A DNA stretch of 64,000 nt from Halopseudomonas pelagia (lineage in GTDB: Bacteria; Pseudomonadota; Gammaproteobacteria; Pseudomonadales; Pseudomonadaceae): the NCBI RefSeq assembly GCF_009497895.1, contig NZ_CP033116.1, positions 1,488,001 through 1,552,000 on the forward strand. The letters are read 5' to 3'. Each line of letters starts with the position of its first letter. Position 1 is the stretch's first letter. The position numbers were made by a program, and so were the translations under genes. A model generated the notes under the pieces. It was not told the DNA's origin and searched no databases. It was given only the letters and a program-made list of their open reading frames with translations. Positions 41,981 to 49,690 of this stretch are shown piece after piece.

Positions 41981-42505
41981 TTAACCCGAAGGGGCCTTAC
42001 ATAATATCTCCCGCATCTCAGTTACAGCCGGATCGTTGATACCGAGCATCTTCAACTGTTCAGAAATATTCAATATATAATCTGAGCACTTACCGCTTGA
42101 GCCCTTGGCATGGCAGGCCAACTCGATAGCCGTTCGCATATCGTGAGATTGGATTATATTTTTACCCGCGTACAACGGGACCAACGCTTGTACCGCTCCT
42201 GAGCCATCTGCAATAACTTCCAGATTGGAGAGCTTGAAGTTTTTTCCTTCACGTTTGGCAAGATAAGCTTCTACTTCGCCTCTCCGCACCTCGGTAAATT
42301 CGAATGCAATCCCAAGAGAGTTTGCACTTGCTTCAGGCACCAGATTGAGGGTAGGACACGGACAATCACGTGTCCCCCAGTTAGTGACAGAAGCTTTATT
42401 GAATGCGCGCCGATAACCCTTTAGTTCTGCTGTAACTCGCTGGGTACAGTCAAAGCCTTTTTCCCATCCGTCTGTCATCAGCGATCCGTACCCAAAAACC
42501 CACAT
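41981..42505 (-). CDS. Gamma-glutamylcyclotransferase-like protein
   Basis: The 174-residue protein begins MWVFGYGSLMTDGW, the signature YGSLM loop of the gamma-glutamylcyclotransferase (GGCT/ChaC) fold, followed by ELKGYRRAFNKASVTNWGTRD and LGIAFEFTEVRRGEVEAYLAKRE with a catalytic glutamate. The family breaks gamma-glutamyl dipeptides or glutathione to 5-oxoproline. It lies 28 bases downstream of the big ATPase, and both sit in the accessory patch, with codon use less GC-rich than that of the flanking core genes. Confidence 0.8.
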   Translation of the reverse strand: MWVFGYGSLMTDGWEKGFDCTQRVTAELKGYRRAFNKASVTNWGTRDCPCPTLNLVPEASANSLGIAFEFTEVRRGEVEAYLAKREGKNFKLSNLEVIADGSGAVQALVPLYAGKNIIQSHDMRTAIELACHAKGSSGKCSDYILNISEQLKMLGINDPAVTEMREILCKAPSG

Positions 42506-42532
42506 GGCGGCTTCCTTTTTATTTTTTATCGC

Positions 42533-45169
42533 TTAAATGAACACAGCCTTCGGCTTGATCTTTTCCCACTCTTTGCGAGCCTTGCTGTAGTCCGACTTAA
42601 TGCTGTCGAACAGGGAAAATTCACCGGCCACAACCTCAACAGTGAGTGGCACCTCATGGAAATCTTCAGAATGTGAATGTGCATCGATATATCGGGACAG
42701 TGCGACCATTCGATCGTGCACACGGAGTGCAATCGCCTCATCAAAGAAAACTTGGTTCAGCGTGAACGTAATATTCTCTCGCCACCGACGTACAACGTTA
42801 TTAAACAGCTTCTTCTGGATAAAATCCTCATAGCCGGTTCTCAGACTGCCACATGCTTTCTCCAAAGCATCGTGCTGAAGATCGCCAGTCAGTGAGCGCG
42901 CTACATTGTAGTGTTTTTTCGCGCGGTCATACGCGGCTCCTTCATAATATTCATGTGGAAAAGCCAATCGATCTATCGCGCCTGGTGCATCGTTGTCATC
43001 ACGCCACACTGTGCGTCCGGCAAAAGACACACCTTTATCTTCTGCGGCAGTTGCGAGGTAATTCGTAAATAGAATGTCATGAGTGAACACAATGACCTGA
43101 CGGCGTGTGGCTTCATCCACTAGGCGTTGGGCGATGACCTCCTTTCGTACATGGTCCATGGACGTCACCGGATCGTCGAAGATGACGCCGGCACATGTAC
43201 CATTGAGTTCGATTTCCGTCAGAAAGTCAGCCAATGCCGCGGCGGTCTGCTCTCCTTCACTCAGCACACGGGAGGGGTCAATACCGGTGGTACCTGCGTT
43301 ACTGATCTCGATCTTTCGATCTGTAGTGCCTGCATCTCCAGCGAAACGGAACTGCACGGGCAATTCCAGCTTTAGCGCATCGCAGTTTTCCACAAAGCGC
43401 GCGATAAAGCCTTGCGCCACCAACGTCGTAGCAAGGGTTTTTTGTTTACTTGTCACATCACGCTGAATAGTTGAGAAGCCCCGAATGCATGGGGTTGCCT
43501 GACTCATCCATTGGAGACTCTCAACCGCTGAAGCAATCTCATTATATTGGCCAGAAAGTCGATGACGATCATTCAGAAGTTGTTGCTCCAACAAAAGAGC
43601 ATCAATCAAAGCTTTGGGATCACTTTCGCGTAATTTTTCATTGTCCCGCTTCAAGCGTTCGACCAAAGCGCTGATGCGCTCTGAAACAGCGTCATACGCC
43701 AATAGGGAACACATCGGGTTGCAGGTGTTTGTTACGGCAAGGTCCATAGTTTCAATGACTTGTCTGTAGCCTTCCACGTGTGCCGCGATATCTGCTTCCA
43801 GCACGCTGTCTAGCTCCAGCAACGCACGCCGAGCAGCACTGTCCTTGGCAAAAAATGCGATACTAACTGCGCTTATGTCCGAGCCATAGCCTCTCATTTG
43901 GTCTCGGGCGTTGGTCAGCTTCATTTCTACATCGCTTGTGACCATCTTAAAGAACCGGCCCATACGATCCGCGCTCTCCACATCGAGCACCTGCTGACAT
44001 AATACGCAGCGCGGCTCGTCCGATTCGGGAGGGAAAGCTTTGTCTGGGTAGGCTTCGGCGTTGTATACGATCGCAGCGGATAAAAGGCCTCGCCATGCCG
44101 CAGTTCCTATGGGCTGTACAGGCTCCTCGCCGAATTGTGCCGCGGACAATGCAACGCCTGTTTCGATGAGATCACTAATCTGCTTAGCCGTTTCGCCAAT
44201 TTTGGTCATCGTGCTCGTTTTTACGCCGATAGGCAACGCAGCAATGCTAGCTTTGACAGTGTCCAGGTCAACAATACGCTGCTCATTATTTTTGACGATT
44301 TCCTTAGGGTCCGTTGTCCTAAGTTCGGTTAATTGTGTCTCGATGGCCAGTAACCGTGCGGACTCGACATCGCCAAACATCGCTAATGCTTTGAGCTGAG
44401 CTAGATCCGTTTGAGCGCTAAGCGTCGCCAAGGTATTCGCTACAACAGACGTACTGTTTGGGATCGCAAACTTATCCACCACCGGGGTCCGGTTGGTGAT
44501 CTCCTCACGAAGCTTCGTTTGTAATTTGCCAAACGCCGTCACCATTCTGGGGAAAACATCGAATAGGTATGGCATGACTTGAAAGACGTTACGGTCATCA
44601 AGATGGACCCGGACACAGGACGAGTCGAAAACGGAAAAACCATCACGCAATCGCGGACATGCCTCTTTGTGCACGAAATTGACGTTTGAACCATCATCAA
44701 AATGGAAAGTGGCCGTAGGTTTCGGATGTGTGCCCTTCGCGAGCCTTACATCGCCTAGGATCCCTATGTCTTTGGATCGAGTGAAGCATGCAGACTTCAA
44801 TACGCGAGCATAACCAGACTTCCCGGCGCCATTGGGACCATAGATAACCGTGAGTTTTGGCCCGAAGCTTAGTGTTTCGTCAGCAGCTAGTGCATTGACG
44901 CCTTCAACCGAGTCTATGGAGGTTAAGGTGCAAACAGCTCCTGATGATTCGATCTCGAATTGGGGTAGAGTCATGTCCCAGGTGGCACGAGGTGCCCCTG
45001 GTGCACTAAGCCCTTGGTCGATTAGGTATTCGGTAAATACCGCATCCAGTGATTCATCGCTGAGCTCCGCCGATGCCACCAACCGGCTTAACAAAAAGCC
45101 CTGCCAGGGAGAAAGTGTTCTCCCCCAATCAGACAGCGCGTCGAAGATATTGAATACAGGCTGCGTCAT
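42533..45169 (-). CDS. Zinc-hook AAA/ABC-type ATPase with candidate C-terminal anticodon nuclease (RloC-like)
   Basis: From ATG 45169 (MTQPVFNIFDALSDW) the protein has 878 residues. Walker A is YGPNGAGKSG near 109-118. A coiled middle carries a zinc-hook-like CVLC at about 388-391. Signature LSEGEQ (about 636-641), Walker B VIFDDPVTSMD (about 662-672) and FTHD (about 695-698) complete the ATPase. The last 130 residues have R777-x3-E781 (LRTGYEDFI) and H831/H833 (RYIDAHSH), an R-x4-H and R-x3-E...H pattern resembling PrrC/RloC anticodon nucleases. The ATG has no clear RBS and lies ~12-25 bases from an IS end, so its promoter may be altered. Defence by tRNA cleavage is inferred only. Confidence 0.6.
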   Translation of the reverse strand: MTQPVFNIFDALSDWGRTLSPWQGFLLSRLVASAELSDESLDAVFTEYLIDQGLSAPGAPRATWDMTLPQFEIESSGAVCTLTSIDSVEGVNALAADETLSFGPKLTVIYGPNGAGKSGYARVLKSACFTRSKDIGILGDVRLAKGTHPKPTATFHFDDGSNVNFVHKEACPRLRDGFSVFDSSCVRVHLDDRNVFQVMPYLFDVFPRMVTAFGKLQTKLREEITNRTPVVDKFAIPNSTSVVANTLATLSAQTDLAQLKALAMFGDVESARLLAIETQLTELRTTDPKEIVKNNEQRIVDLDTVKASIAALPIGVKTSTMTKIGETAKQISDLIETGVALSAAQFGEEPVQPIGTAAWRGLLSAAIVYNAEAYPDKAFPPESDEPRCVLCQQVLDVESADRMGRFFKMVTSDVEMKLTNARDQMRGYGSDISAVSIAFFAKDSAARRALLELDSVLEADIAAHVEGYRQVIETMDLAVTNTCNPMCSLLAYDAVSERISALVERLKRDNEKLRESDPKALIDALLLEQQLLNDRHRLSGQYNEIASAVESLQWMSQATPCIRGFSTIQRDVTSKQKTLATTLVAQGFIARFVENCDALKLELPVQFRFAGDAGTTDRKIEISNAGTTGIDPSRVLSEGEQTAAALADFLTEIELNGTCAGVIFDDPVTSMDHVRKEVIAQRLVDEATRRQVIVFTHDILFTNYLATAAEDKGVSFAGRTVWRDDNDAPGAIDRLAFPHEYYEGAAYDRAKKHYNVARSLTGDLQHDALEKACGSLRTGYEDFIQKKLFNNVVRRWRENITFTLNQVFFDEAIALRVHDRMVALSRYIDAHSHSEDFHEVPLTVEVVAGEFSLFDSIKSDYSKARKEWEKIKPKAVFI

Positions 45170-45237
45170 AAGATGGGGTTCTACCCCGTTACTGCGGACA
45201 CTTTTGAAAAAAGGCACAATGTGCCAAAGGAGTGTTC

Positions 45238-45525
45238 ATGTCCAAACGCAGAAGATACAGCCCCGAATTCAAGCGCGAAGCCATCGCGCTATCTCGCCAG
45301 CCAGGTGCCAATTGCCGCCAGGTGGCCTTAGAGATTGGAATTAATCCCAACCTGTTGTCCCGGTGGGCGCGTGAAGCCGAAGAATTGCCAAGCAAGGCCT
45401 TCAAGGGCTCGGGAACGCCGCGTGACGAAGAGCTTGCCCACTTGAAGCGGGAACTGGCACGGGTAAAAAAGGAACGTGATTTTTTGCGCGAAGCGGCAGT
45501 GTTCTTTGCAAAGGAGTCGTCCTGA
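45238..45525 (+). CDS. IS3-family transposase OrfA (IS-A)
   Basis: The start ATG 45238 has AAAGGAG upstream. The 95-residue protein has the OrfA helix-turn-helix, [40 protein letters not shown], and a leucine-zipper end [20 protein letters not shown]. It binds the element ends in complex with OrfB. The stop is in the frame overlap where a -1 frameshift would fuse it to OrfB. Confidence 0.85.
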   Translation: MSKRRRYSPEFKREAIALSRQPGANCRQVALEIGINPNLLSRWAREAEELPSKAFKGSGTPRDEELAHLKRELARVKKERDFLREAAVFFAKESS

Positions 45526-45716
45526 GGTATCAGACGATTCAACACTGTCGCAGTCTTTTCCCGATACGTCTTATGTGTCGTTGCCTGAAGGTATCGGCCA
45601 GCGGCTATTACGCTTGGGCATCTCGTCCGCAGTCCAGCAGGGCAAGAGCGAACGACCGTCTGCTGTCGCGTATCAGAGAGATTCACGATGACAGTGGCGG
45701 AATGCTTGGGTCGCCC
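45522..45716 (+). pseudogene. IS3-family OrfB fragment (IS-A), truncated
   Basis: Reading in the -1 frame from about 45522 gives [20 protein letters not shown], then [16 protein letters not shown] and [17 protein letters not shown], the N-terminus of an OrfB integrase-type transposase. The DDE domain is missing because the second element starts at 45717. The fragment is non-functional. Confidence 0.85.
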
Positions 45717-45754
45717 GGTAATCCCCCCATTATTAGCGGAGCTCAGAAGTAGAG

Positions 45755-46582
45755 TCAGGCCACCATGGCCAACTTCTGTCGGGGCGTGATACCACCCAAG
45801 GCCATGTTTGGCCGTTCATTATTGTAGGTCCATAGCCACCGAGTTGCATATTCCTGAACCTCCTCAATGGAGTCGAACAGGTATTGGGCCAGCCAGTCGT
45901 AGCGCACGGTGCGATTGTAGCGCTCGATGTACGCATTCTGCTGCGGGTTGCCGGGCTGGATAAAGGCCAGTGCAATGCCCTGCTTCTCAGCCCAGGCAGC
46001 CAGCGTAGCACTGATGTATTCCGGTCCATTGTCACAGCGGATCTGGACGGGCTTTCCTCGCCATTCAATGATCTGATCCAGAGCCCGTATGACGCGCTCA
46101 GAAGGCAGCGACAGGTCTACTTCAATGCCAAGACCTTCCCGGTTGTAATCGTCAATCACATTGAACAGCCGGTAGCTGCGACCATCTTCTAACTGGTCGT
46201 GCATGAAGTCCATAGACCAGCTGGCATTGATTACCGTGGGCACCGCGAGTGGCTCGGGTTTCTCGCGTACCAAGCGTTTACGGGGCTTGATGCGCAGGTT
46301 CAGTTCCAGTTCCCGATAAATTCGATAAACACGTTTATGGTTCCAGAGGTATCCCTTTACGTTGCGCAGATACAGAAAACACAATCCAAAACCCCAGTTG
46401 CGCTGGTTATGGGTCAACCGAACCAGAAGGTCCGCGATCTCGGAATTCTCACTGTTGAGCCTGGCCTGGTAGCGATAGCAGGACTCACTGACACTGAAGG
46501 CTACACAGGCCAGGCGAATACTACAGCGACCAGCTGCAACAGTTTTTTGCGCCATCTCGCGGCGAAGAGATGGCTTTACCAC
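45755..46582 (-). CDS. IS3-family transposase OrfB (IS-B), DDE integrase
   Basis: The 275-residue protein has HTH_21-like N-terminus ([17 protein letters not shown]), then the rve integrase core with catalytic WSMDFMHD aspartate, CDNGPEYIS aspartate and [10 protein letters not shown] glutamate. It overlaps OrfA by seven bases in a shifted frame, the usual arrangement for -1 frameshifting, so an OrfAB fusion is likely the active transposase. Confidence 0.9.
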   Translation of the reverse strand: MVKPSLRREMAQKTVAAGRCSIRLACVAFSVSESCYRYQARLNSENSEIADLLVRLTHNQRNWGFGLCFLYLRNVKGYLWNHKRVYRIYRELELNLRIKPRKRLVREKPEPLAVPTVINASWSMDFMHDQLEDGRSYRLFNVIDDYNREGLGIEVDLSLPSERVIRALDQIIEWRGKPVQIRCDNGPEYISATLAAWAEKQGIALAFIQPGNPQQNAYIERYNRTVRYDWLAQYLFDSIEEVQEYATRWLWTYNNERPNMALGGITPRQKLAMVA

Positions 46583-46842
46583 TTTCCCTCAAGAGCCTCC
46601 TTGCGTAACTCGGATTTGAGGCGCTCTTCGGCGTACATTTTTTTCAGCCGCCGGTTCTCATCTTCTAGCTCTTTCATGCGCTTGATCATGGACGTATCCA
46701 TGCCGCCGAATTTCGCTCGCCACTTGTAAAAACTGGCACTGCTCATACCGTGTTCGCGGCAGAGCTCCGGCACCGGTATGCCGCTCTCGGCTTGTTTCAG
46801 AATCGCCATGATCTGGCTGTCGGTAAAACGTGATGTCTTCAT
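46576..46842 (-). CDS. IS3-family transposase OrfA (IS-B)
   Basis: The 88-residue protein starts [20 protein letters not shown] and continues [20 protein letters not shown] and [20 protein letters not shown], the OrfA helix-turn-helix and leucine zipper of the IS407/IS511-like groups. The ATG at 46842 follows GGGAGA. Confidence 0.9.
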   Translation of the reverse strand: MKTSRFTDSQIMAILKQAESGIPVPELCREHGMSSASFYKWRAKFGGMDTSMIKRMKELEDENRRLKKMYAEERLKSELRKEALEGKW

Positions 46843-46908
46843 GCAGAATCTCCCTCCAAATAGCTTACGGAAAATTCTACTTCTAATCACCGCTGTTTTT
46901 TGGGGGGA

Positions 46909-47034
46909 TTACCCAAGCACAGATTGGATGAATGGCATCACGAAAGCGTTCTTGGTCGCTTCCTCAGTCTGAATGGCACTTTTCTGCTGACGGATCTTTG
47001 CGGCCAAGCTGGCCAGGCGTTCTTCGAATTCCAT
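46909..47034 (-). pseudogene. 5' stub of a type I restriction (HsdR_N-like) nuclease gene, cut by IS-B
   Basis: From ATG 47034, with GGAGGGAG upstream, 41 codons read MEFEERLASLAAKIRQQKSA, then IQTEEATKNAFVMPFIQSVLG, and end at a TAA formed at the IS-B boundary. The motif QTEEATKNAFVMPFI is the opening of HsdR_N_2-type proteins, a nuclease domain found in restriction and other defence proteins. The rest of the gene is missing. It would have run toward the zinc-hook ATPase. Confidence 0.75.
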
Positions 47035-47159
47035 TTCTCCCTCCTTGGGAGCTTCCTTGTTTTTGTGAGAGTCGGCTTGGGACCGGGCTCAGTTGATTCC
47101 ATGAGCGTTGGCAATCAGTCAAGCAGAGTAATTAAGGCACCGCCAGCGCGTTCCCCACC

Positions 47160-47351
47160 TCAATGACAATGCACCGTCCCCGTGCTGGTTTCCATATGGC
47201 AACACTGCCCGGGCGGTGAGCTCTTCCGGCATCCACCTCCATGCATAATCGCTTCTGCGCTCTGGGTCATGCCTACCCGGGAAGACACGCTGGCGCTGAC
47301 AGGCAGTGAGAAGAGGAGGGCGAGGATGGTAAGTACGGCGAAAGCTCTCAT
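47160..47351 (-). CDS. Small secreted Cys/His-containing protein
   Basis: The 63-residue protein has a good RBS (TGGAG) and a signal peptide (VLTILALLFSLPVSASVSS). The mature part has GGGCRKSSPPGQCCHMETST and ends VHCH, with four cysteines and several histidines that could bind metal or pair. I recognise no family. It has no operon partner, and lies just outside the decayed patch. Confidence 0.55.
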   Translation of the reverse strand: MRAFAVLTILALLFSLPVSASVSSRVGMTQSAEAIMHGGGCRKSSPPGQCCHMETSTGTVHCH

Positions 47352-47576
47352 AGGTACTCCATTACATTGAGGCTGGAGTCATTCTGATATCACCCGCAGC
47401 TAATGGGCACAAGCGGTTTGCTGCTTATTGGACCAATGGACCTGATTGATCTTGACGATTGCTGAAAGGCTGCGCATGGCGTGGCAGCACGCTACCAATG
47501 ATCTAATCTACTGGAACGCCCTGTTTGGCGGTCAGGCGGGTTGGCCTTTGGCATTGGTTGAGTGCGGAGAAGTGCG

Positions 47577-47870
47577 ATGAAGACATATTGTGTGCTGATC
47601 GTGGCGATGAGCTTTTGCGGTATGGCGAGTGCAGGCATTCCGCTGTTCAATGCGACCTGTCCGGGCGAGATCGAGGTGCATGCCGATCAGGGCGGGCCGA
47701 TTTATATCAATGGCAAGGAAGGGGCGTTGACCAAGTTCAGCGATACCTACTACGAGGCCAAGGGCAGCGCGGTGACAATTTCGTTGATGATCAATCCGGA
47801 TGGTTCGCCTGATGTGTCCTACACCGGTCAGCATCGTGCCAATGGCGTGTGTGCGGTGAAGCAGGACTGA
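47577..47870 (+). CDS. Small secreted hypothetical protein
   Basis: The ATG at 47577 follows GGAGAAG. The 97-residue protein has a signal peptide (VLIVAMSFCGMASAG) and a mature part GIPLFNATCPGEIEVHADQG with two cysteines (one near each end) that may bond. Related short periplasmic proteins occur in pseudomonads; I do not know a function. A terminator hairpin follows. Confidence 0.7.
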   Translation: MKTYCVLIVAMSFCGMASAGIPLFNATCPGEIEVHADQGGPIYINGKEGALTKFSDTYYEAKGSAVTISLMINPDGSPDVSYTGQHRANGVCAVKQD

Positions 47871-47903
47871 GGCTCCTACTGATGTGTTGTTTCAGGCAAA
47901 AAA

Positions 47904-47924
47904 AGAGGGCGCAATGCGCCCTCT
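47904..47924. terminator. Terminator between the small protein and MFS genes
   Basis: A nine-base stem AGAGGGCGC (47904-47912) with GCGCCCTCT (47916-47924) is preceded by seven A's, which make a T-tract for leftward transcripts of the MFS gene, and also serves the rightward gene. Confidence 0.8.
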
Positions 47925-47943
47925 GATTAGCCACTTATGAAGT

Positions 47944-49407
47944 TTATGGCTTGACCGGGTTTACAACCTGTCTGTCTACCATATCCTTGCCCATCCGGCC
48001 CCAGGTCAACAGGAAGCACAGAGAGCTGCCGAGGTACAAGCAAGCCATAATGATCATGGCGGTTTGCAGGCTTTGCGCGTAGACCTGGCCACAGACTTCC
48101 TGCAGGTTCTGATTTAGCTGGCCGAGTACGGCGGGGTGACACTGATTGCGCGCCAGTTCGCCAGCCGCGACCCCAAACTCGGCAACGCCGGACCTGAAGA
48201 AGATATCGGAGACTGCGCCAATGAACAGCGGGCCGAAACCGTAGCCAATCAGGTTGACCAGAAGCAGCATCACTGCCGTGGCCATGGCGCGCACACGCAT
48301 GCTGACCACACCCTGGCCGATCGTGTACTGAGCGGCCAGATAGCCGTACTTCACGAAACCGGCGATGACCAGGCCGATGGCAGCGTAGAGCAGATTGTCG
48401 GTGGTGAAGGCGAAGATATAAAACGGAACCGAGATTGCCAGGCCCATCGCCGGTATCCAGGCGATGGCGCCCGGGTGCTTCTTGTAAATCCTGGTCGCTA
48501 GCCAGCCGGTGGCGAAGGTGCCGATGGCCGCAGACAGGGCTACCGGCGTGTTGATCCAGATCGCTGCCTGACCGGCGGTGATCTCGTAGGTGCGGACCAG
48601 AAAGAGCGACTGGAACGAGGAGATACCGTAACCGCAGAATGCGGCAATGGTCGCGCCAGCGGTCATCAACCAGAAAGCAGGCTTGCCCATCAGCTCGTGG
48701 ATAGCCTCACCCAGGCTGGCACGCTCTTTTTTCTCAGCTTGCTGCGGATCGGTGTAGCCGCGCGGCGGCTCCTTGACCGTCAGTTTGAACACGATGGCGA
48801 CCAGCAAGCCCGGCAAACCGACGACGAAAAAGGCGGTGCGCCAGTCGAACATGTCGGTAACCCAGCCGCCGATCAGGTTGGCGAACATGGTGCCGAGTGT
48901 GACGCCCATGGCGTAGAAGCCCAGCGCCTGAGAGCGTTCACGCGGGATGAAATAGTCCGCGATCAGGGAGTTGGCCGGCGGCGTACAGCCCGCTTCGCCG
49001 ATACCCACACCGACGCGGCACATCAGCAGAATCCAGAACGCGCCGATGGTCACCGAGCCGATGGTAATTTCTGTCGCAAGGCCGCAGAGCGCGGTCATCA
49101 GCGACCACAGCGCCACGCAGACGGTCATGATCCATACACGATTGGCTACATCGGCAAAGCGCGCGAGCGGGATACCTACAGCTGTATAGAGCAGGGCGAA
49201 ACCGAAGCCGGTGAGAAGCCCGAACTGGGTGTCGGTAATCCCGAGGTCTGGCACCAGATCGGGACCGACGACCGCCAGCAGGGCGCGGTCGACGAAATTC
49301 AAGATGTAAATAAGTGTCAGCGCGAAGAGCACATAATTGCGGTACGCCTTGGAACCATAGCCGACCAAGTGGCCTTGGGTCCCCCCATCTGCATTGATGG
49401 CACTCAT
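47944..49407 (-). CDS. MFS transporter, spinster-like
   Basis: From ATG 49407 (GAAGGGG upstream) the protein has 487 residues and about 12 membrane segments. The sequences NFVDRALLAVVGPDL, TGFGFALLYTAVGIPLARFAD and GVGIGEAGCTPPANSLIADYF are typical of the spinster/YnfM-like MFS branch. Members export or import lipids, sphingolipid derivatives or acids in different hosts; the substrate here is unknown. It is alone in its unit. The 283-base region to its 5' side, 49408-49690, shows no further gene. Confidence 0.85.
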   Translation of the reverse strand: MSAINADGGTQGHLVGYGSKAYRNYVLFALTLIYILNFVDRALLAVVGPDLVPDLGITDTQFGLLTGFGFALLYTAVGIPLARFADVANRVWIMTVCVALWSLMTALCGLATEITIGSVTIGAFWILLMCRVGVGIGEAGCTPPANSLIADYFIPRERSQALGFYAMGVTLGTMFANLIGGWVTDMFDWRTAFFVVGLPGLLVAIVFKLTVKEPPRGYTDPQQAEKKERASLGEAIHELMGKPAFWLMTAGATIAAFCGYGISSFQSLFLVRTYEITAGQAAIWINTPVALSAAIGTFATGWLATRIYKKHPGAIAWIPAMGLAISVPFYIFAFTTDNLLYAAIGLVIAGFVKYGYLAAQYTIGQGVVSMRVRAMATAVMLLLVNLIGYGFGPLFIGAVSDIFFRSGVAEFGVAAGELARNQCHPAVLGQLNQNLQEVCGQVYAQSLQTAMIIMACLYLGSSLCFLLTWGRMGKDMVDRQVVNPVKP

Positions 49408-49690
49408 GGATAACCCCTTCAAAGTACGTTGTTATAGGTATCCGCGGGCTGTAATCACACGTGGTGATCACTCGCTCCAGGCGGTGCCTGGCTGGCCTTG
49501 AGAACCGTCGAGAGTCCTTTGCGGCAAGCCAAGCTCGGCCAGTATAGTGACATAGTGGGTAGGGCGCCGCACAGAATCGTGGGATCTGTAGCGAGCCATA
49601 TTCAGGTGGTGAATACCAGAACTCAGGGGATCATGAGCATCACCTCAACGCATGACACAACAGCGCAGCGCGGAACGGCCTGGCAGGTGG

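Larger units (their letters stand above)
45192..45716 (+). mobile_element. IS-A: truncated IS3-family element
   Basis: The remnant starts near 45192, where CTGCGGACACTTTTGAAAA resembles an IS end; the boundary is approximate. It contains an intact orfA and the first ~65 codons of orfB in the -1 frame. It is cut off at 45716 by the second element. No second terminal repeat of its own is present in the window. Confidence 0.75.
45717..46913 (-). mobile_element. IS-B: complete-looking IS3-family element inserted beside IS-A
   Basis: Terminal inverted repeats GGTAATCCCCCC (45717-45728) and its complement (46902-46913) match for twelve bases, and AGAAGTAGA recurs a little further in at both ends. 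The two open reading frames are intact. Immediate flanks differ (CCC left, CAA right), so no target-site duplication is visible; the element may have arrived by recombination or its surroundings may have been deleted. Length about 1197 bases is normal. Confidence 0.85.
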
